Both the position numbers and the translations under genes were made by a program. From Chimonanthus salicifolius (lineage: Eukaryota > Streptophyta > Magnoliopsida > Laurales > Calycanthaceae), in the NCBI GenBank assembly GCA_013350335.1, contig CM023540.1, positions 55,304,905 through 55,368,904 on the forward strand: DNA of 64,000 bases. Reading direction: 5' to 3'. Within the stretch, counting starts at the first letter, position 1. Every line of letters starts with the position of its first letter. The notes under the pieces are model-generated. The model saw nothing but the letters and a program-made list of their open reading frames with translations, ran no database searches and was not told the origin of the DNA. This document shows, in pieces, positions 21,323 through 33,264 of the stretch.

Positions 21323-23696
21323 TGGCCCATGATTCCTTCGAACATTACATACATTCATGCTTTAATAATCTTAATACTTAAGGTCCTAATGCATCTATTT
21401 ATTTTTCTTAATCTCTCCTTCCCATTTTGTCCATTTCTCACTTCATCTTTAGATGGATTTGAGATCCAAGGCCCATGATGTTTTGGCCACCATTAAATCC
21501 AAGAAATGGACCCCAAATCTTAAACCTTAAAAAAATCTAACCTCTTGTTTAGAAATACTTACAGATCCGACGGCTCCTCCTACTTTTCTTCCTCCTCTTG
21601 GATTCCTTGGCCTTCTTTCTTCTTTTTTGCCAAGATGGTCGGCCAAGATGCTTGATCAAGATGAAAACATCAAAGCTTGGGTTCGGCCAACATGGGGTGT
21701 GTTTGAGAGAGGGAAGGGAGGAGAGGATGAGAAAGAATACCCTAAGTTTTGATCTTGAAGTGGTGGGCTTATGCTTGCATTTTTCCTCTCTTTTCTTCTC
21801 TTCTTCTCTTCTTAGTTTTTCTTCTTCTTTTCTCCTTGAGTGAGGGACGGCAATGAGAGGGAGCAAGAGAGGTAGAGAGTGAAATGAGAGTGGAATGGAG
21901 AGATGAGATAAAAACCCATCTCATCCTCTTGGTTGCTTACACTACACTCCATCATTAATTCCTCCCACCAACCAAACATGGGCTAATGTGCTTAGTGGTA
22001 GTAGGTGGGATAAAACCACCACTTAAGCCAATGGTTTTGGCCTCTTAAGATGGAGTGGTTTGGTCTTCCATTTGACCATTTGACCAAACTTAATTAATGT
22101 AATTAATTAAATCCTTAACTTAGGTTAATTAATCCCCATTTAATCTCCTTTTAATCTACTTGATTCCTCTCCATTATTCCACCCATGGTTGATCAAGTCA
22201 ACCATGGTGTCCGGCCCCACCAATCCTTGGTCCACACGCCACCTCACTTGGTGAGGTGGAGGTGGGTCCCATTCGGCCATGTCACCTAGGTTTAATAAAT
22301 TCTAACTTAGGTGATTTAAATTTAATTAAATGCATTCCTCTTATTGGATCACCGTTGGGCCCATGGCCCAATTAAATTTCCTCCTATCCATTTACCTTAG
22401 AGCTTAAATCCTCTTGGCCATTGGGTCCCAAATGGGTATTGGGCCCAATTTGACCATCCTTGGCCCAATTAACTATCGTTGACCATTTAAATGAGTTTCA
22501 TCCAACCCATGGTCCATTGGACCATACTTGGGCCTTTGCCCCAATTTTTGATCCACTTAACATCTATTCCATCAAAATTCCCAATTTCCATCATTAAAAT
22601 AAATAATAGCCACATATATATTGATTTAAAAATTCCGGGCTATTACACATTGACCCCTCGATTAAAAGCTGAATGACCCTTCGCGGTCAACGACTAGCTG
22701 ATCAAGATCTTGAGTTCTGAAAGCTTGAACTCATGTGAACTCTCAAAGAAACAGACATATCAGCAATAAAAGACTAATCAAGAGTACTAGGACCGAACCC
22801 TCGGTATTGGGTGACAAGTCATTCTGGGTAACAGGTTTCCAAAGTGGAAACTACTGTCAAGCATGTTTTGCACGAGAACGATCCTCTCGTATGGACCGAC
22901 CTCTTGGTACCATTAGTGTCGACCCATCGGCGAGAACGACATGTCGACCGGAAAAGAATTTTACCGCTGAGAGTGCACTTAATGCACAACGGTCGAAATT
23001 GTACCGGTAACATTTCTAGTCACCGACCCCTCGGTGCTGTAACGCCCCGCCCTTTTTCACTCGCTTTCTGAAAATCAGAGTCTATTTTTTTTTAAAAAAA
23101 AGTGATAGAGAGCGGGATGTCACAACGCGAGCTAAGTCCTAACTTCTAAAGTCCGACCCTTAACTGGCCAATCCTATGTGTGCATGGACTAAGTCCATGA
23201 ATATGGTTCACACATAATAATATATATACATGTGGATTAAATCATAAACTGCAGATTATAATAAAACCTAAATCTAGTCCTTTTTAGATAGCAAAGTACT
23301 ACGTCACTTAACCAAATTACCTTAAATTAAATATCCAAAATAAACCATTCCAACCATAACAAAATTATCTCTAAGTTATTACATGCCAAATTCTAGCTAC
23401 TCAAATTACAAGTTCATGAGTAACTTAAATAAAATATAATAAAAGACATCCAAGCTCCTATGCTTGGCTCTGATCTCACTCATCGTTTCCTTCATTTCCT
23501 GTGTCACTCACTAGGGTAGAAGTAGGGCGTTAGAACAACGCGCCCAGAAGGAATTCCAAGTAAGGCTAACACATGGTGAGTACAAAAACCATATATATAA
23601 CATAATCATAAAACCATGTAAAAACAATGCCATGCCATATGTCTTATGCAATGAGTCCCACCCATCAGAATCAAATATATCCTCTTGATGGAATTC

Positions 23697-23845
23697 TCCT
23701 CATCAAGGTATCCCCACAGTGATCTTACGGACACCCCATCAGAGTGTGGCCTCCGGTTACCTCTTGATGGGATAATACACATCAAGGTATCCCCCACAGT
23801 GGTCTTACGGACGCCGCGTCGGAGTGTGGCCTTCGGTTACCAATC
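23697..23845. repeat. LTR tandem repeat, about 73 bp x 2
   Basis: Two units of CATCAAGGTATCCCC ... CTTACGGACGCC ... GGAGTGTGGCCT-CCGGTTAC type, equivalent in place to the repeats in the sister LTRs. Confidence 0.8.
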
Positions 23846-24167
23846 CTTCACCCCATGCCATGCATGAAATGCTAATGAAATACATGCTATTTTATATTAT
23901 AAACATAACATTAAAACTCACATTTGGAACATATCATTTACAACATAACTTCATCAAAATAAGATTAAAACGGTCATACACAAACCCATGGTTTCAAAGA
24001 GATAGAATCCTACCAAAGACCACTAAAGTGTCCTTGCTTCTTAAACCGGCAACCGCTCACGATCGAGCACTGTTTATGAGGTCCCGTCACCTGGTTACAT
24101 ATTAACAAGTCAATCCCATATTCCATTTGATTTAACATTAGGTCTAAGTCCATAAACACAACCTTGT

Positions 24168-25219
24168 GGGGTTCGGCCATACACCATGGCCGAACCCTAC
24201 TCCCTTGATTTTTAATCCCTCCTTTGATTATTTACTCAATCACCACTTAGTTAATCACTTAACCATTAGTCCACAAAATACTCCTTAGTGGGGTTCGGCC
24301 ATACAACATGGCCGAACCTCACCATCTTGGTTTTGGTCCCTCCTTCAAGTCCTTTGATTCACTAATCTCATCACTTGTACGACAATTATTTATCATTGAT
24401 AATAACCTAAGTCCATAAAATTATTCCCCATGGGGTTCGGCCATACACCATGGCCGAACCCATGCTCCATTATTTTCACTTATTTACATTCTTGCCATTA
24501 TTCCTATCATGGCTAAGTACTTAGCTCAATCCTCCATTCATTTAAACATGCATAACACTCCAAATAACCCTTTAAAATGATCCATCAAATAGTTCATGGG
24601 GTTCGGCCATACACCATGGCCGAACCCATGTCCATCATTTTCACCTATTTACATTTTTTGCCATTTCCTCATCACCTTATGTTTAGGTTCCAAAACATAG
24701 GTCCATTCATTTATTTAATCATGCATAACATAAAAATCCTAAGAGATCCCTCCATTCTTTAATTTTATCCTTCATTCATTTAGACATATTAGATCCATAA
24801 ATGACCCATAAAATTGGTTCATGGGGTTCGGCCATACTCCATGGCCAAACCCATGATGTCTTATTTTTCCCATTTTCTCCTTAACATGGTTTACACTCTT
24901 AGGTCCATATTCAAAGTCCCTTCATGGGGATTTAACCATACATTTAGGTTCATCTTTTTGAATTATCATTTACATCTTCAAAATCAATTAACTTTAACAA
25001 CACTATCCATTAAACATAACCAATGTTCTTCCATGGGGTTCGGCCATACATCATGGCCGAACCTATGGTTCATCATCTTCTCTTAAACCACTTAAACCCA
25101 TATAAATTCCTTAGTACTTGTCCATGGGGTTCGGCCATACAACATGGCCGAACCCTATGGTTCATCATTGGGTCTTTTATCCATAATAAAATTAGGGTTC
25201 GGCCATGCAATGGCCGGAC
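24168..25219. repeat. Eight regularly dispersed GGTTCGGCC...GGCCGAACC hairpins
   Basis: Copies at 24168-24197, 24290-24319, 24432-24461, 24598-24627, 24823-24851, 25035-25063, 25126-25155 and 25195-25219. Most have a 12-base stem GGGTTCGGCCAT / ATGGCCGAACCC around a loop of five bases. Sequence between copies is AT-rich and not conserved. Confidence 0.9.
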
Positions 25220-25620
25220 CATGTCCTTGACCACTTTTTTCCTTATTTTTGCAATTTATCGAGCACTTACCAATTCCTCGTCTCCTCCGGTTTCTTTCAC
25301 TCCTTCTTGCTCCTTTCCTTCCTTAGCCTCTCCTTCCTTCCTTCTTGATCTTTGGCCGAGAGTGAGACTTGAGAGAGAGAGGGAGAGTTCGGCCTTGAGT
25401 GATAGCTTGAGATCAAACACTTTTCCAAGTCTTTTGTCTTGAGGAGTGGTCGACCAAGAAAGGGTTTGAGGGAGAGAAACAGCCAAGAGGTAGAGGGAGA
25501 GGTTGAATGGAACCCAAGCTTGTTTTGTTCCAATGTGGTGATCGGCCAAAAGTGATGCCTTTTGGTAAAGCCCTTTGTGTAACTCCCATTTCCATTAACT
25601 TCCCTCCTTAGTGCTCCACT

Positions 25621-25938
25621 TGGGGGTTTCATCCATGAGATGAAACTCCCAAGGCTCCAACTGTGTAGCCTTGGTTGGCTTGTGTAACAACACCAAACCG
25701 CCATCTTCCCATTCATTATCCATTTGGGAGTTTCATCCATGAGATGAAACTCCAAGGCTCCAACGGTGTGCCTTTGTTTGAAATGTGTAACCGCCCACCT
25801 CCCATTGATTCTCCATTTGGGAGTTTCATCTCATCCAAGGCTCCAACGTGTACCCTTGGTTTGAATTTGAAATAAGAAAACTCCTCATCTCTCCATTAAT
25901 GATCCAAGTGGGGGTTTCATCTATGAGATGAAACTCCC
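25621..25938. repeat. GGAGTTTCATC...GATGAAACTCC hairpins
   Basis: Clear inverted repeats at 25621-25650, 25726-25754 and 25909-25938, with a partial copy near 25817. Sister LTRs have them at 33218-33246, 33300-33326, 33519-33544 and 60299-60325. Confidence 0.85.
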
Positions 25939-27781
25939 ATGTCCAACGTGTAACCTTAGGTTGACTTGGGTTTTTGAAACAACCAAGCCTCCTTCATCTT
26001 CACACTTCACTCACTTAAGATAAATATCCCCATAACTTCCCATCCAACACATTTAACTCAACTCATCCATTTAATTCAACTCATCCCTTGAACTCAATCT
26101 CACCTCTTTAATTCAACTCATTTAATTCACTTGAATAAACTCAATTATTTGATTCCATTTCCAACTCAAATCAGCCCCAACTTAATTAAGCTTGAACTCA
26201 CTTGGTAGTCAACTAAGTCCACCACGACCCATTGGGTCCCAATTGGGCATTTTGACCCAATTAACAAATTTTGACCCAATTAACAATCTTGAACCAACTG
26301 AATACATCTTACCCATTTATTTCCATTGAAACCATATTCATAACCCGTTGGGTCTTAATTGGGCAATTGACCCAACACCTTACCCATGTAAGATCCATAT
26401 CATTTAAATTCACAATTTAAATGGTCAAATTCATATATATATTTGATAACCTGAAAATCCGGGGTGTTACAATGTGCGACCGACGTGTCGGTATATTACC
26501 GTTACTTCAACTAGTTACATTCGCTATATAAAGCAACCTTTATGCAACCAGTTGGTATCCTTTGGATGGATCAGTTGGACCCTCATCTTCATCAGTGAGC
26601 TTAAACAAGGCCAACAATAGGATCACTTTTTCTCTCTCTCGTGCTTACATTAGGGAATCAAATACAACCAATCAAATGGATTTAGTTGTGAGAGAGAGAG
26701 GAAGGATGAAAACTAATAAACAACCAATCTGAGGATTAAGTTTGAAAGTGAGTTGGAGAGAACCATAAACTAGGAAACCTTTGTAGAACCAGTTTCGTTG
26801 ACACCCTGAACTGTGATTGCTAAACGATGTCTATGAGGCAGAGCGTTAGCATACATGGGTGGGGGGATCTCGAAGAGACACACATCAGAAGAGAGAACTT
26901 CAAAGGCAAGTGCTTCTTTGTTTTAATTTTATTCAAAACCTTTGTTCCGAAATTGGATTAAAGGGAGGTACCCAAGAACCATTATAAAAAATTCTAGGAG
27001 CGTTGTCTCTCGTACAGAGGTGGGTAGAACTCTCGGCCAAATGGATAGATGGAATTCCTATTTGACAGTGGTTGGTGAAATTCCCGATCGATTGAATTAG
27101 GTTGAATTCCTATTTTAATTGTGAGGGTGTAAGTCCCCAATTAGTGGATTTTGGGGATAGCTCAAGGTTGAGTGAGCCCTAACAGTGGATGCATTCAATC
27201 AATGTTCTTGTTTGATTGTTGGATTGATTCATTGTAAGATATGTGTTGTACATGTTGGTTTACACTCTTGTATTGGAATATAATTATCTCATTTCATATG
27301 CCATGTGATTTGTTCATCTTAGAAAATGAATGTAGTGTGTGCATTACCTCATGTATAGGTTGTGTATGTGTTTGCAGCTGATATGGTACACATACACAAT
27401 GTCGTTTCATTCCAAGTTCCAAAACTTGCAAATCTCATGTGGAATGAAACATGCTCTTTATCGTTAAATGGATATTTTAGTTTGGTATGACCTACCAAAA
27501 GTAATGATTAAATAATACATTTAAGTACCAGCTCTTTTCAAGGAATTGAAGCTCCCTTAAAAGAATGGTAAAACAATTTATCATGTTTTGGGTAATAACA
27601 TGATAATAGGCATAAGAGCTATTTGTGTAGGGTCATACTTCATTTCTGTATGCTTGACCTCAATTCAGGAAATGAACGCATGATTAGTGTGCTTTGAGTT
27701 TCATTCCAATAAACATCAATTTATACATTATGTGGAATGAATTATGTTCATATATGTCTTACCTTGCTAAAATCTGGAAAT

Positions 27782-28083
27782 TCCGCATCTTATGACATCA
27801 CAAAAGAGTACCCTTCGCAAAAATACCCCTACCTCAAATGTTGAATCCAACCTAGGAGCTGAAATAGAAGTGATCTTCATCGAGGATTCAAAAGAGGAAA
27901 AAACACGTATGTCTGACGTATTTACGAAAGAGTTTCAATCTCTTCGACAAAAGGAATATCCCTCTAGATGAAAGAGCTTCCTTGCTTGAAAGGAGTATGG
28001 ATGACCTTGAAGAAATAGTATACAAGATCAAGGTGATTGTCCAAAAACTCGACGGAGAGGATATTGTTCCAAGATCTCAATGA
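27782..28083 (+). pseudogene. S3 env-like ORF C-terminal remnant
   Basis: Coding-looking sequence with an acidic and coiled-coil-like character (ASLLERSMDDLEEIVYKIKV, QKLDGEDIVPRSQ then stop at about 28080). Its place upstream of the GGGGGAG-rich tail equals that of the C-terminal coiled part of the S5 env-like ORF. At least one frameshift lies near 27950. Assignment rests on position and character, not on a clear alignment. Confidence 0.35.
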
Positions 28084-29144
28084 ACATCTTCCTCAAATGA
28101 ATCTGCTTAGGATAGTTTTTCCCCCCTTCTTTTTCCTAACCATATGTACTGACTAATTTATCAATGAAATTTTACGGTTCTGCTTATTCTAAGTGCAAAC
28201 TTGATGTGTTCTATCTCATGTCTATTTGATCACATGGATTTTGTAAAATAAATTAACATGCAGGTTGTTAAGGAGCTGAGGATCGAGCTGTGAAATTGCA
28301 CACACCTTGGAGAATGGGAGAGCACAAAATATGTGTCAATTAACATCTGTCACTAGTCATGTCAACTTAAGGAGAAAGATGATGCAAGCTTGCCAAAAAG
28401 CTTGCAGAGAAATAAACTTAGAGGTAGCTAAGTTTATGGTGGGACTGGGTCGAGAAATCTAAGGGAGATAGCTTGAAAAATGGGGGAGAAGATTCTAGGA
28501 ATGCTAGGACAATTGCTCCACTCATGGAAGAAATCAACAAAGCTGAGTCTTAGTTCGTGCAGGGACAAACTAATCTTGATACACGAGAAGTGTACACTGA
28601 ACCATAAGGGAAGACCATGAGTTAGAGTAAAACCTAGTCAAGCACTAAATGCGAAGGAGCATGGGGGAGTGCTTAAATCTCGATGTCTACCTACTAATCT
28701 TTGTCAATTGAATGACAAAATGGGGGAGAAATTAATAGAAGCTAGAAGACATCAAAGACAATGGACATAGGGAGAATGTCTATGCTTGGAGTTTGGGAGA
28801 TCAGAAAATTGGGGGAGAAATTTTCTCACCAATGATAGCTTGGATAAACTATGGGTAGTGTTAGTCACTAGGAAATCAAGGAGTATGGGGGAACTTGATT
28901 ACAAATCTTATTTAGTCCATGAATGAATATTTATATTTTGGGACTAACCCCTCTAATGATTTTCTAGTGTTGCTTGCTTATGTACTTGGGCAGGAAAATA
29001 AAATGAAACAAGATGAACAAAAATATGCGAAGACCATAGTCTTGTTTTCCATTTTAATATGTACATGTAATCAATGTAATTTTTTGTATTCAACTGTGTT
29101 GTAATGAGGGTGGCTTTGTAAATGGGTTAGCTTGTTTGTCATGA

Positions 29145-29163
29145 AATTGACAAAGGGGAGATT
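29145..29163 (+). other. S3 polypurine tract
   Basis: TTGACAAAGGGGAGAT directly before the LTR start TATTAGTGCC, matching the tracts of S1, S4 and S5. Confidence 0.75.
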
Positions 29164-30369
29164 ATTAGTGCCTGTAACACCCCGGATTTCCTTAGCTTCT
29201 AAAATTATTGGATTGTCCTACTTGGATTACAATTTAATTGAATTTGAGGTTAAAAAGTTTAAATGGACATTAGATGGGCAAGGAAATGGGTCAATTACCC
29301 AATTAAGACCCAATGGGTCATGGGTGAGCTTGATTTTAAAGTAATTGGGTAAGTTTAGTTTAATTAGTTGAATTGGATAAATAATTGCATTTAATGCATT
29401 AAAGTCCACCTCATCAAGTGAGGTGGCATGTGAGTGATGTGGCATTGCCATGTGGCATACATGTCATCACATGGAAGCCAGCCGAGCAAGGATGTCACAT
29501 CATCAAGTGACATAGCCAAAGTGGGACCCAAGTGCCATGTGGTGATTTTCATGGTCGACCATGGCATGGTTGACTTGGTCAACCACTTGTGAGTTCAAGT
29601 CTTGAATTAAGGTTTTTTGTTTGAGTTGAGAAGATGAAGGGATGAGATGGGGTAGCTTGTCTAAGTGCATTGTACTTAGATACTTGAGAACCCAAGGATC
29701 TTCATCTAAAGAGCCATGAAGCCACCCTTGGGAAGCCAAGGGACTCATTGGTTAAGTCAAGGGCCTCCTTGCTAGGCCAAGCCATTATGAGAAGATGAAA
29801 GGAAGAGTTTTAGTATTAAAAACACAAACCAAAGGACTGCTCAAACCCCTTGGCCGACCCCTCCTCTTTGAGCAAGAGTTTTCACTCCTCTCCTCTCCTC
29901 TCTCTCTCTCCCACCTCTACCTCCATACACTTGGAGACTTTGAAGAACAAAGAAAGGAGAAGAAGAATTAAGGAAGAAGAGACAGATCAAAAGAAAAGAA
30001 GGAGATTGAAGGAAGGTATGTCTAAGACTTAGTAATATGAGAATATATCGAAGAAAACCATAGGTTTGGCCATGGTATGGCCGAACCCATGGGTTCCACG
30101 ATTGGTTGGAATGAATGACCAAAATTGTTATAAGGCCATGGAGTAGGAAATCCATCCAAAGGATGGTTATGGGTTGAAACAAAACAACCATAAGATTAAA
30201 TTCGAACCATGCTATGATACTATGAATGGATGGATTATGAAAAACCCTAACCTTGGCTAGTGGGTAGGGTAAATTTACTAAGTGAAGTATGGAAGATGAA
30301 ATCCATGTTTAAATATGATAAAGGATGGATTTCAAGGAGAAGGGCCTTACAATGAATGCAAACAAAAGG

Positions 30370-30905
30370 ATCTGACACAAAGTCAGTCGACTGAAAGTGT
30401 GCTGACCGAACATACAAAGGATCTTCTTGTATTTCAGCCGACTGAATATTGTGATTCAATCGACTGAAAGTGTTCTGGCCAAGCATACAAAGGATCTGCT
30501 TGTATTTCAGCTGACTGAATCTTGTGATTCAGTTGACTGAAAGTGTACTGGCTAAGCACACGAAGGATCTGACCCAAAGTCAACCGACTGAATCTATGAT
30601 TCAGTCGACTGAAAGTATACTGGCTAAGCACATATGATATCTATTTGTATTTCAGCTAACTAAATCTTATGATTCAGTCGACAGAAAGTGCACTTGCCAA
30701 GCACATATGATATCTTATTGTATTTCAACCGACTGAATCTATGATTCAGTTGATTGAAAGTATACTGGCTAAGCACATATGATATCTAGTCGTATTTCAG
30801 CCAATTGAAACTTATGATTCAGTCGACTGAAAGTTTACTGGTCAAATACAGATGGGATTTGATTGTGTTTCAGTCGATTGAATTCTAGATTTAGTAGGCT
30901 GAATT
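30370..30905. repeat. TTCAGTCGACTGAA array in the split solo LTR
   Basis: At least ten diverged copies of CAGTCGACTGAA or CAGCCGACTGAA, paired at about 20 bp, with units of roughly 75-90 bp that also contain GCACA(T/C)(A/G)..GATCT or CATATGATATCT phrases. Decay is greater than in the T1 copies. Confidence 0.85.
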
Positions 30906-31684
30906 AAAATGTTTTATTTTGGATTATCTTCCAGATGCCTCTGTCTATCTGGTATTGTAACACCCCGCCTTTTTTACTCTAATTTTCAGAGTTTATTTTT
31001 TTTTAAATATAATAATCATGTGATCAGGGCGGAGTGTCATGACGCGAGTTAAGTTCGGATCTCTAAATCCGACCCTTAATTGGCCAAGCCCATATGCGTA
31101 TGAATTAAGTCCATAAACTGAACCACACATGGTACAAATACAACTTGCGGAATTATTCTTAGTCTTAGTCTAACTGAGGAATAGATCCTAAGACTTATCC
31201 ATTTTAAAACTTAAGATAGCAAAGTACAAGATTTATTTTCCAAAATTATCAAATACCTTAGTCTACCATTCAATCCAACCATCCAAAATAAATCAATCCA
31301 CAGCATCTACTTATCTACTTATTACAAGCCAACATAACTAATTACCAAATTACAGTGTCCGAATAAATCAAATGACAAGTCCATAAATAGTCCATTCAAA
31401 GTTCATTCCAAATCATTCAAAACGCTCAAGTTTCCTTGCTTGGTCCTCTTCTCGATCCACGTTCTTCCCTTTCCCTGCGTCATCCACTAAGGATATAGAT
31501 AGGGCGTTAGATCAACGCGCCCAGTAGTGTTTCCGAATAGGACTACCACATGATTAGTCAAAAACATGCAAATAATATAATAATAATACATGTGAGACAA
31601 AATTCCATAAAAACATGATATGTATGAAATGAACATGTAATGAGTCCCACCCATCACCATTCAACATAGCCATCACTTGACAGG

Positions 31685-31830
31685 ATTCTCATCGTCAAGG
31701 TAACCCACAGTGGTCTTTCGGACGCCCCGACGGAGTGTGGCCTCCGGATTCCTCCTGATGGGATTCTCATCATCAGGGTACCCCACAGTGGTCTTTCGGA
31801 AGCCCCGATGGAGTGTGGCCTCCGGTTACA
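31685..31830. repeat. T1 LTR tandem repeat, about 73 bp x 2
   Basis: Two units of CCCACAGTGGTCTTTCGGA ... CCCCGA.GGAGTGTGGCCTCC. The 5' LTR copy is at 39930-40070. Confidence 0.8.
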
Positions 31831-32091
31831 ACACCATCATCCCATGCCATGCATGAGATGTCTATGCAAACATGTCATTTAGAAACATAACTTTACAAAC
31901 ATATAAGTTATCGAAACCAACGTAAAACAGCATATGGAATAGTGGTTACAATAAAGGTAGGAAACCTACACCAAATTCACTTAGATTGACTCTTCTTTTG
32001 AACCGTCGCACGTTCACGACTTGTACACCATTCTAGCAAATCCAATACCTTATTTACATAGCAGCAAGTTAACATTCAAAACTGTACATTT

Positions 32092-32665
32092 CAATTCAGT
32101 CGACTAATTACGCATTCAGTCGACTGAATCAGAAGTTCAGTCGACTGAACCACAGATTCAGCCGGCTGACTTTGAGTCAGATTGTCTGTTTGTCTTGCCA
32201 GTTCAGTTTCATTCGACTGAAATACACATTCAGTCTGCTGAAACATGGTTCGTACCCTTTCAGTCGACTGAATCACAGATTCAGTCGGCTGACTTTGAAT
32301 CAGGTCATCTATTTGTTCTGCCAGTTTATTTTCAGTCGACTGAATCATATATTCAGTCGGCTGAACTACCAATCATTCATTTACGTGTTTAACAAGCATC
32401 CATTCAGTCGACTGAATCGTATATTTAGTCGGCTGAAACTTCCAGAAACTCTTTCTGCTTTCAGTCACTGTTAGTTCAGTTGACTGAATCCCTCATTCAG
32501 TTCGCTGAAACTCCCAGAAACTTATTTTTGATTCGTTCATCATCAGTTCAGTCGACTGAAACCATAGTTCAGTCGGCTGAAACTCCCAGAAACTTGTTTC
32601 CGATTCATCCATTGTCAGTTCAGTCGACTGAATCATTGATTCAGTCGACTGACTGTTTTGTCAGT
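32092..32665. repeat. TTCAGTCGACTGAA / CAGTCGGCTGAA array, T1 3' LTR
   Basis: About eight pairs in which a 14-bp palindrome TTCAGTCGACTGAA is followed, five to ten bases later, by ATTCAGTCGGCTGAA. Pairs are 55-85 bp apart. Open frames across the array are artefacts of the repeat. Confidence 0.92.
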
Positions 32666-33240
32666 CTTCTCCATTGCATATTTTTGTTCATCCTAATCAT
32701 GCACTTCCAACCAATATTTAACCCTTGTTAGATTCGGCCATCCAATGGCCGGATCATGATTTAAAAATTGTTTATCGAAAACCTACCGTTTCCGCGACTC
32801 CTCCAATTGATCTTCACTCCGGCTTGTTCCTTTCCCTTTCTTAGCCTCTCCTTCTTCTTGATTCCTTGATGGTCAAGGACTGATTAAGCAACCAGCTGCT
32901 GTTCTTATTTTTAAAATGTAGGACACGGCAAAGAGGTAGAGAGAGAGAAAGAATATTGGCTTTAGATGAGAAACCTTGATTCCCCCCTCCTTTGCTCAAT
33001 GTGTGCTCTTGATTTGGTGAAAGAAAACAACCCAAGACTGATTACAAATCCGCTACCAGCTGTTGTTCTTGGTGTTTGGGAAATGATATCAGTCCAAGGA
33101 AAAGAGAGATAGAGAGAGTAAAATGAAAAGAACCCTTTGTTTAACCAAAATCAGCCCAAGGTTAATTCAGCCCTTGTGTAACTCATCTCTCCATAATTAG
33201 AATCCTTTAAGTTCCTTGGGGTTTCATCTATGAAATGAAA

Positions 33241-33264
33241 CCCCCCCACCCCCCCCCCCCCTCC
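33241..33264. repeat. C-rich run in T1 3' LTR
   Basis: Nearly pure C with one A and one T. The 5' LTR equivalent at 41406-41438 is longer, so the tract slips. Confidence 0.9.

Larger units (their letters stand above)
18972..22647 (-). mobile_element. Solo LTR of a Tekay-like gypsy element (TSD CATTG)
   Basis: Starts TGTAACGCCCG and ends GGCTATTACA on the plus strand, flanked by CATTG at 18967-18971 and 22648-22652. Length 3676 bp, no internal coding part. Orientation is inferred from T1, whose LTR reads the same way relative to its minus-strand genes. It carries a tandem repeat (19672-19862) and a hairpin array (20259-21322). A solo LTR arises by recombination between the two LTRs of a full element. 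Confidence 0.88.
23038..26471 (-). mobile_element. Solo LTR of a Tekay-like gypsy element (imperfect TSD)
   Basis: Starts TGTAACGCCCCGCCC and ends CCGGGGTGTTACA; 3434 bp with no genes. The flanks GGTGC (left) and TGTGC (right, one base after the LTR) match at four of five bases; comparison with the undisturbed S3 3' LTR copy at 44478 supports a target duplication here. Holds a two-unit tandem repeat, eight strong hairpins (24168-25219) and several GGAGTTTCATC hairpins (25621-25938). Confidence 0.85.
18526..27195 (+). mobile_element. S3 5' LTR (SIRE-like), split by two solo LTRs
   Basis: Pieces 18526-18971, 22653-23037 and 26477-27195 together match the S3 3' LTR (43664 onward) in order: GACTCGGAAAGAA.CACTTGCTGGAAG, the cross-shaped GACCGA/TCGGT palindromes, the TTGCTAAACGA block and GGGGATAGCTCAAG. 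Start is TGTTAGTGC at 18526. Similarity ends at AGTGGATG near 27195, so roughly 350 bp of the LTR end and the primer site are missing. Net length is about 1.55 kb. Confidence 0.75.
27196..29163 (+). other. S3 interior, mostly non-coding
   Basis: AT-rich DNA with repeated TGGAATGAA-type phrases (27400-27780), a short coding remnant (27782-28083), then a GGGGGAG-rich 3' part (28430-28900) ending in a polypurine tract. No gag or pol domain is seen, so S3 is non-autonomous or deleted. Confidence 0.55.

Noticed and set aside
21549..21866. Lys/Glu/Arg-rich 105-codon minus-strand open frame
   Set aside because: Antisense of a CTTCTTCTC-rich stretch of the solo LTR; composition-driven.
20259..25219. 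CRISPR-like regular repeats
   Set aside because: Repeat spacing is irregular, spacers are 60-300 bp AT-rich LTR sequence, and the setting is a plant retrotransposon.
32172..32474. Repetitive open frames in both strands over the CAGTCGACTG arrays
   Set aside because: Palindromic repeats open several frames at once; the products are low complexity.
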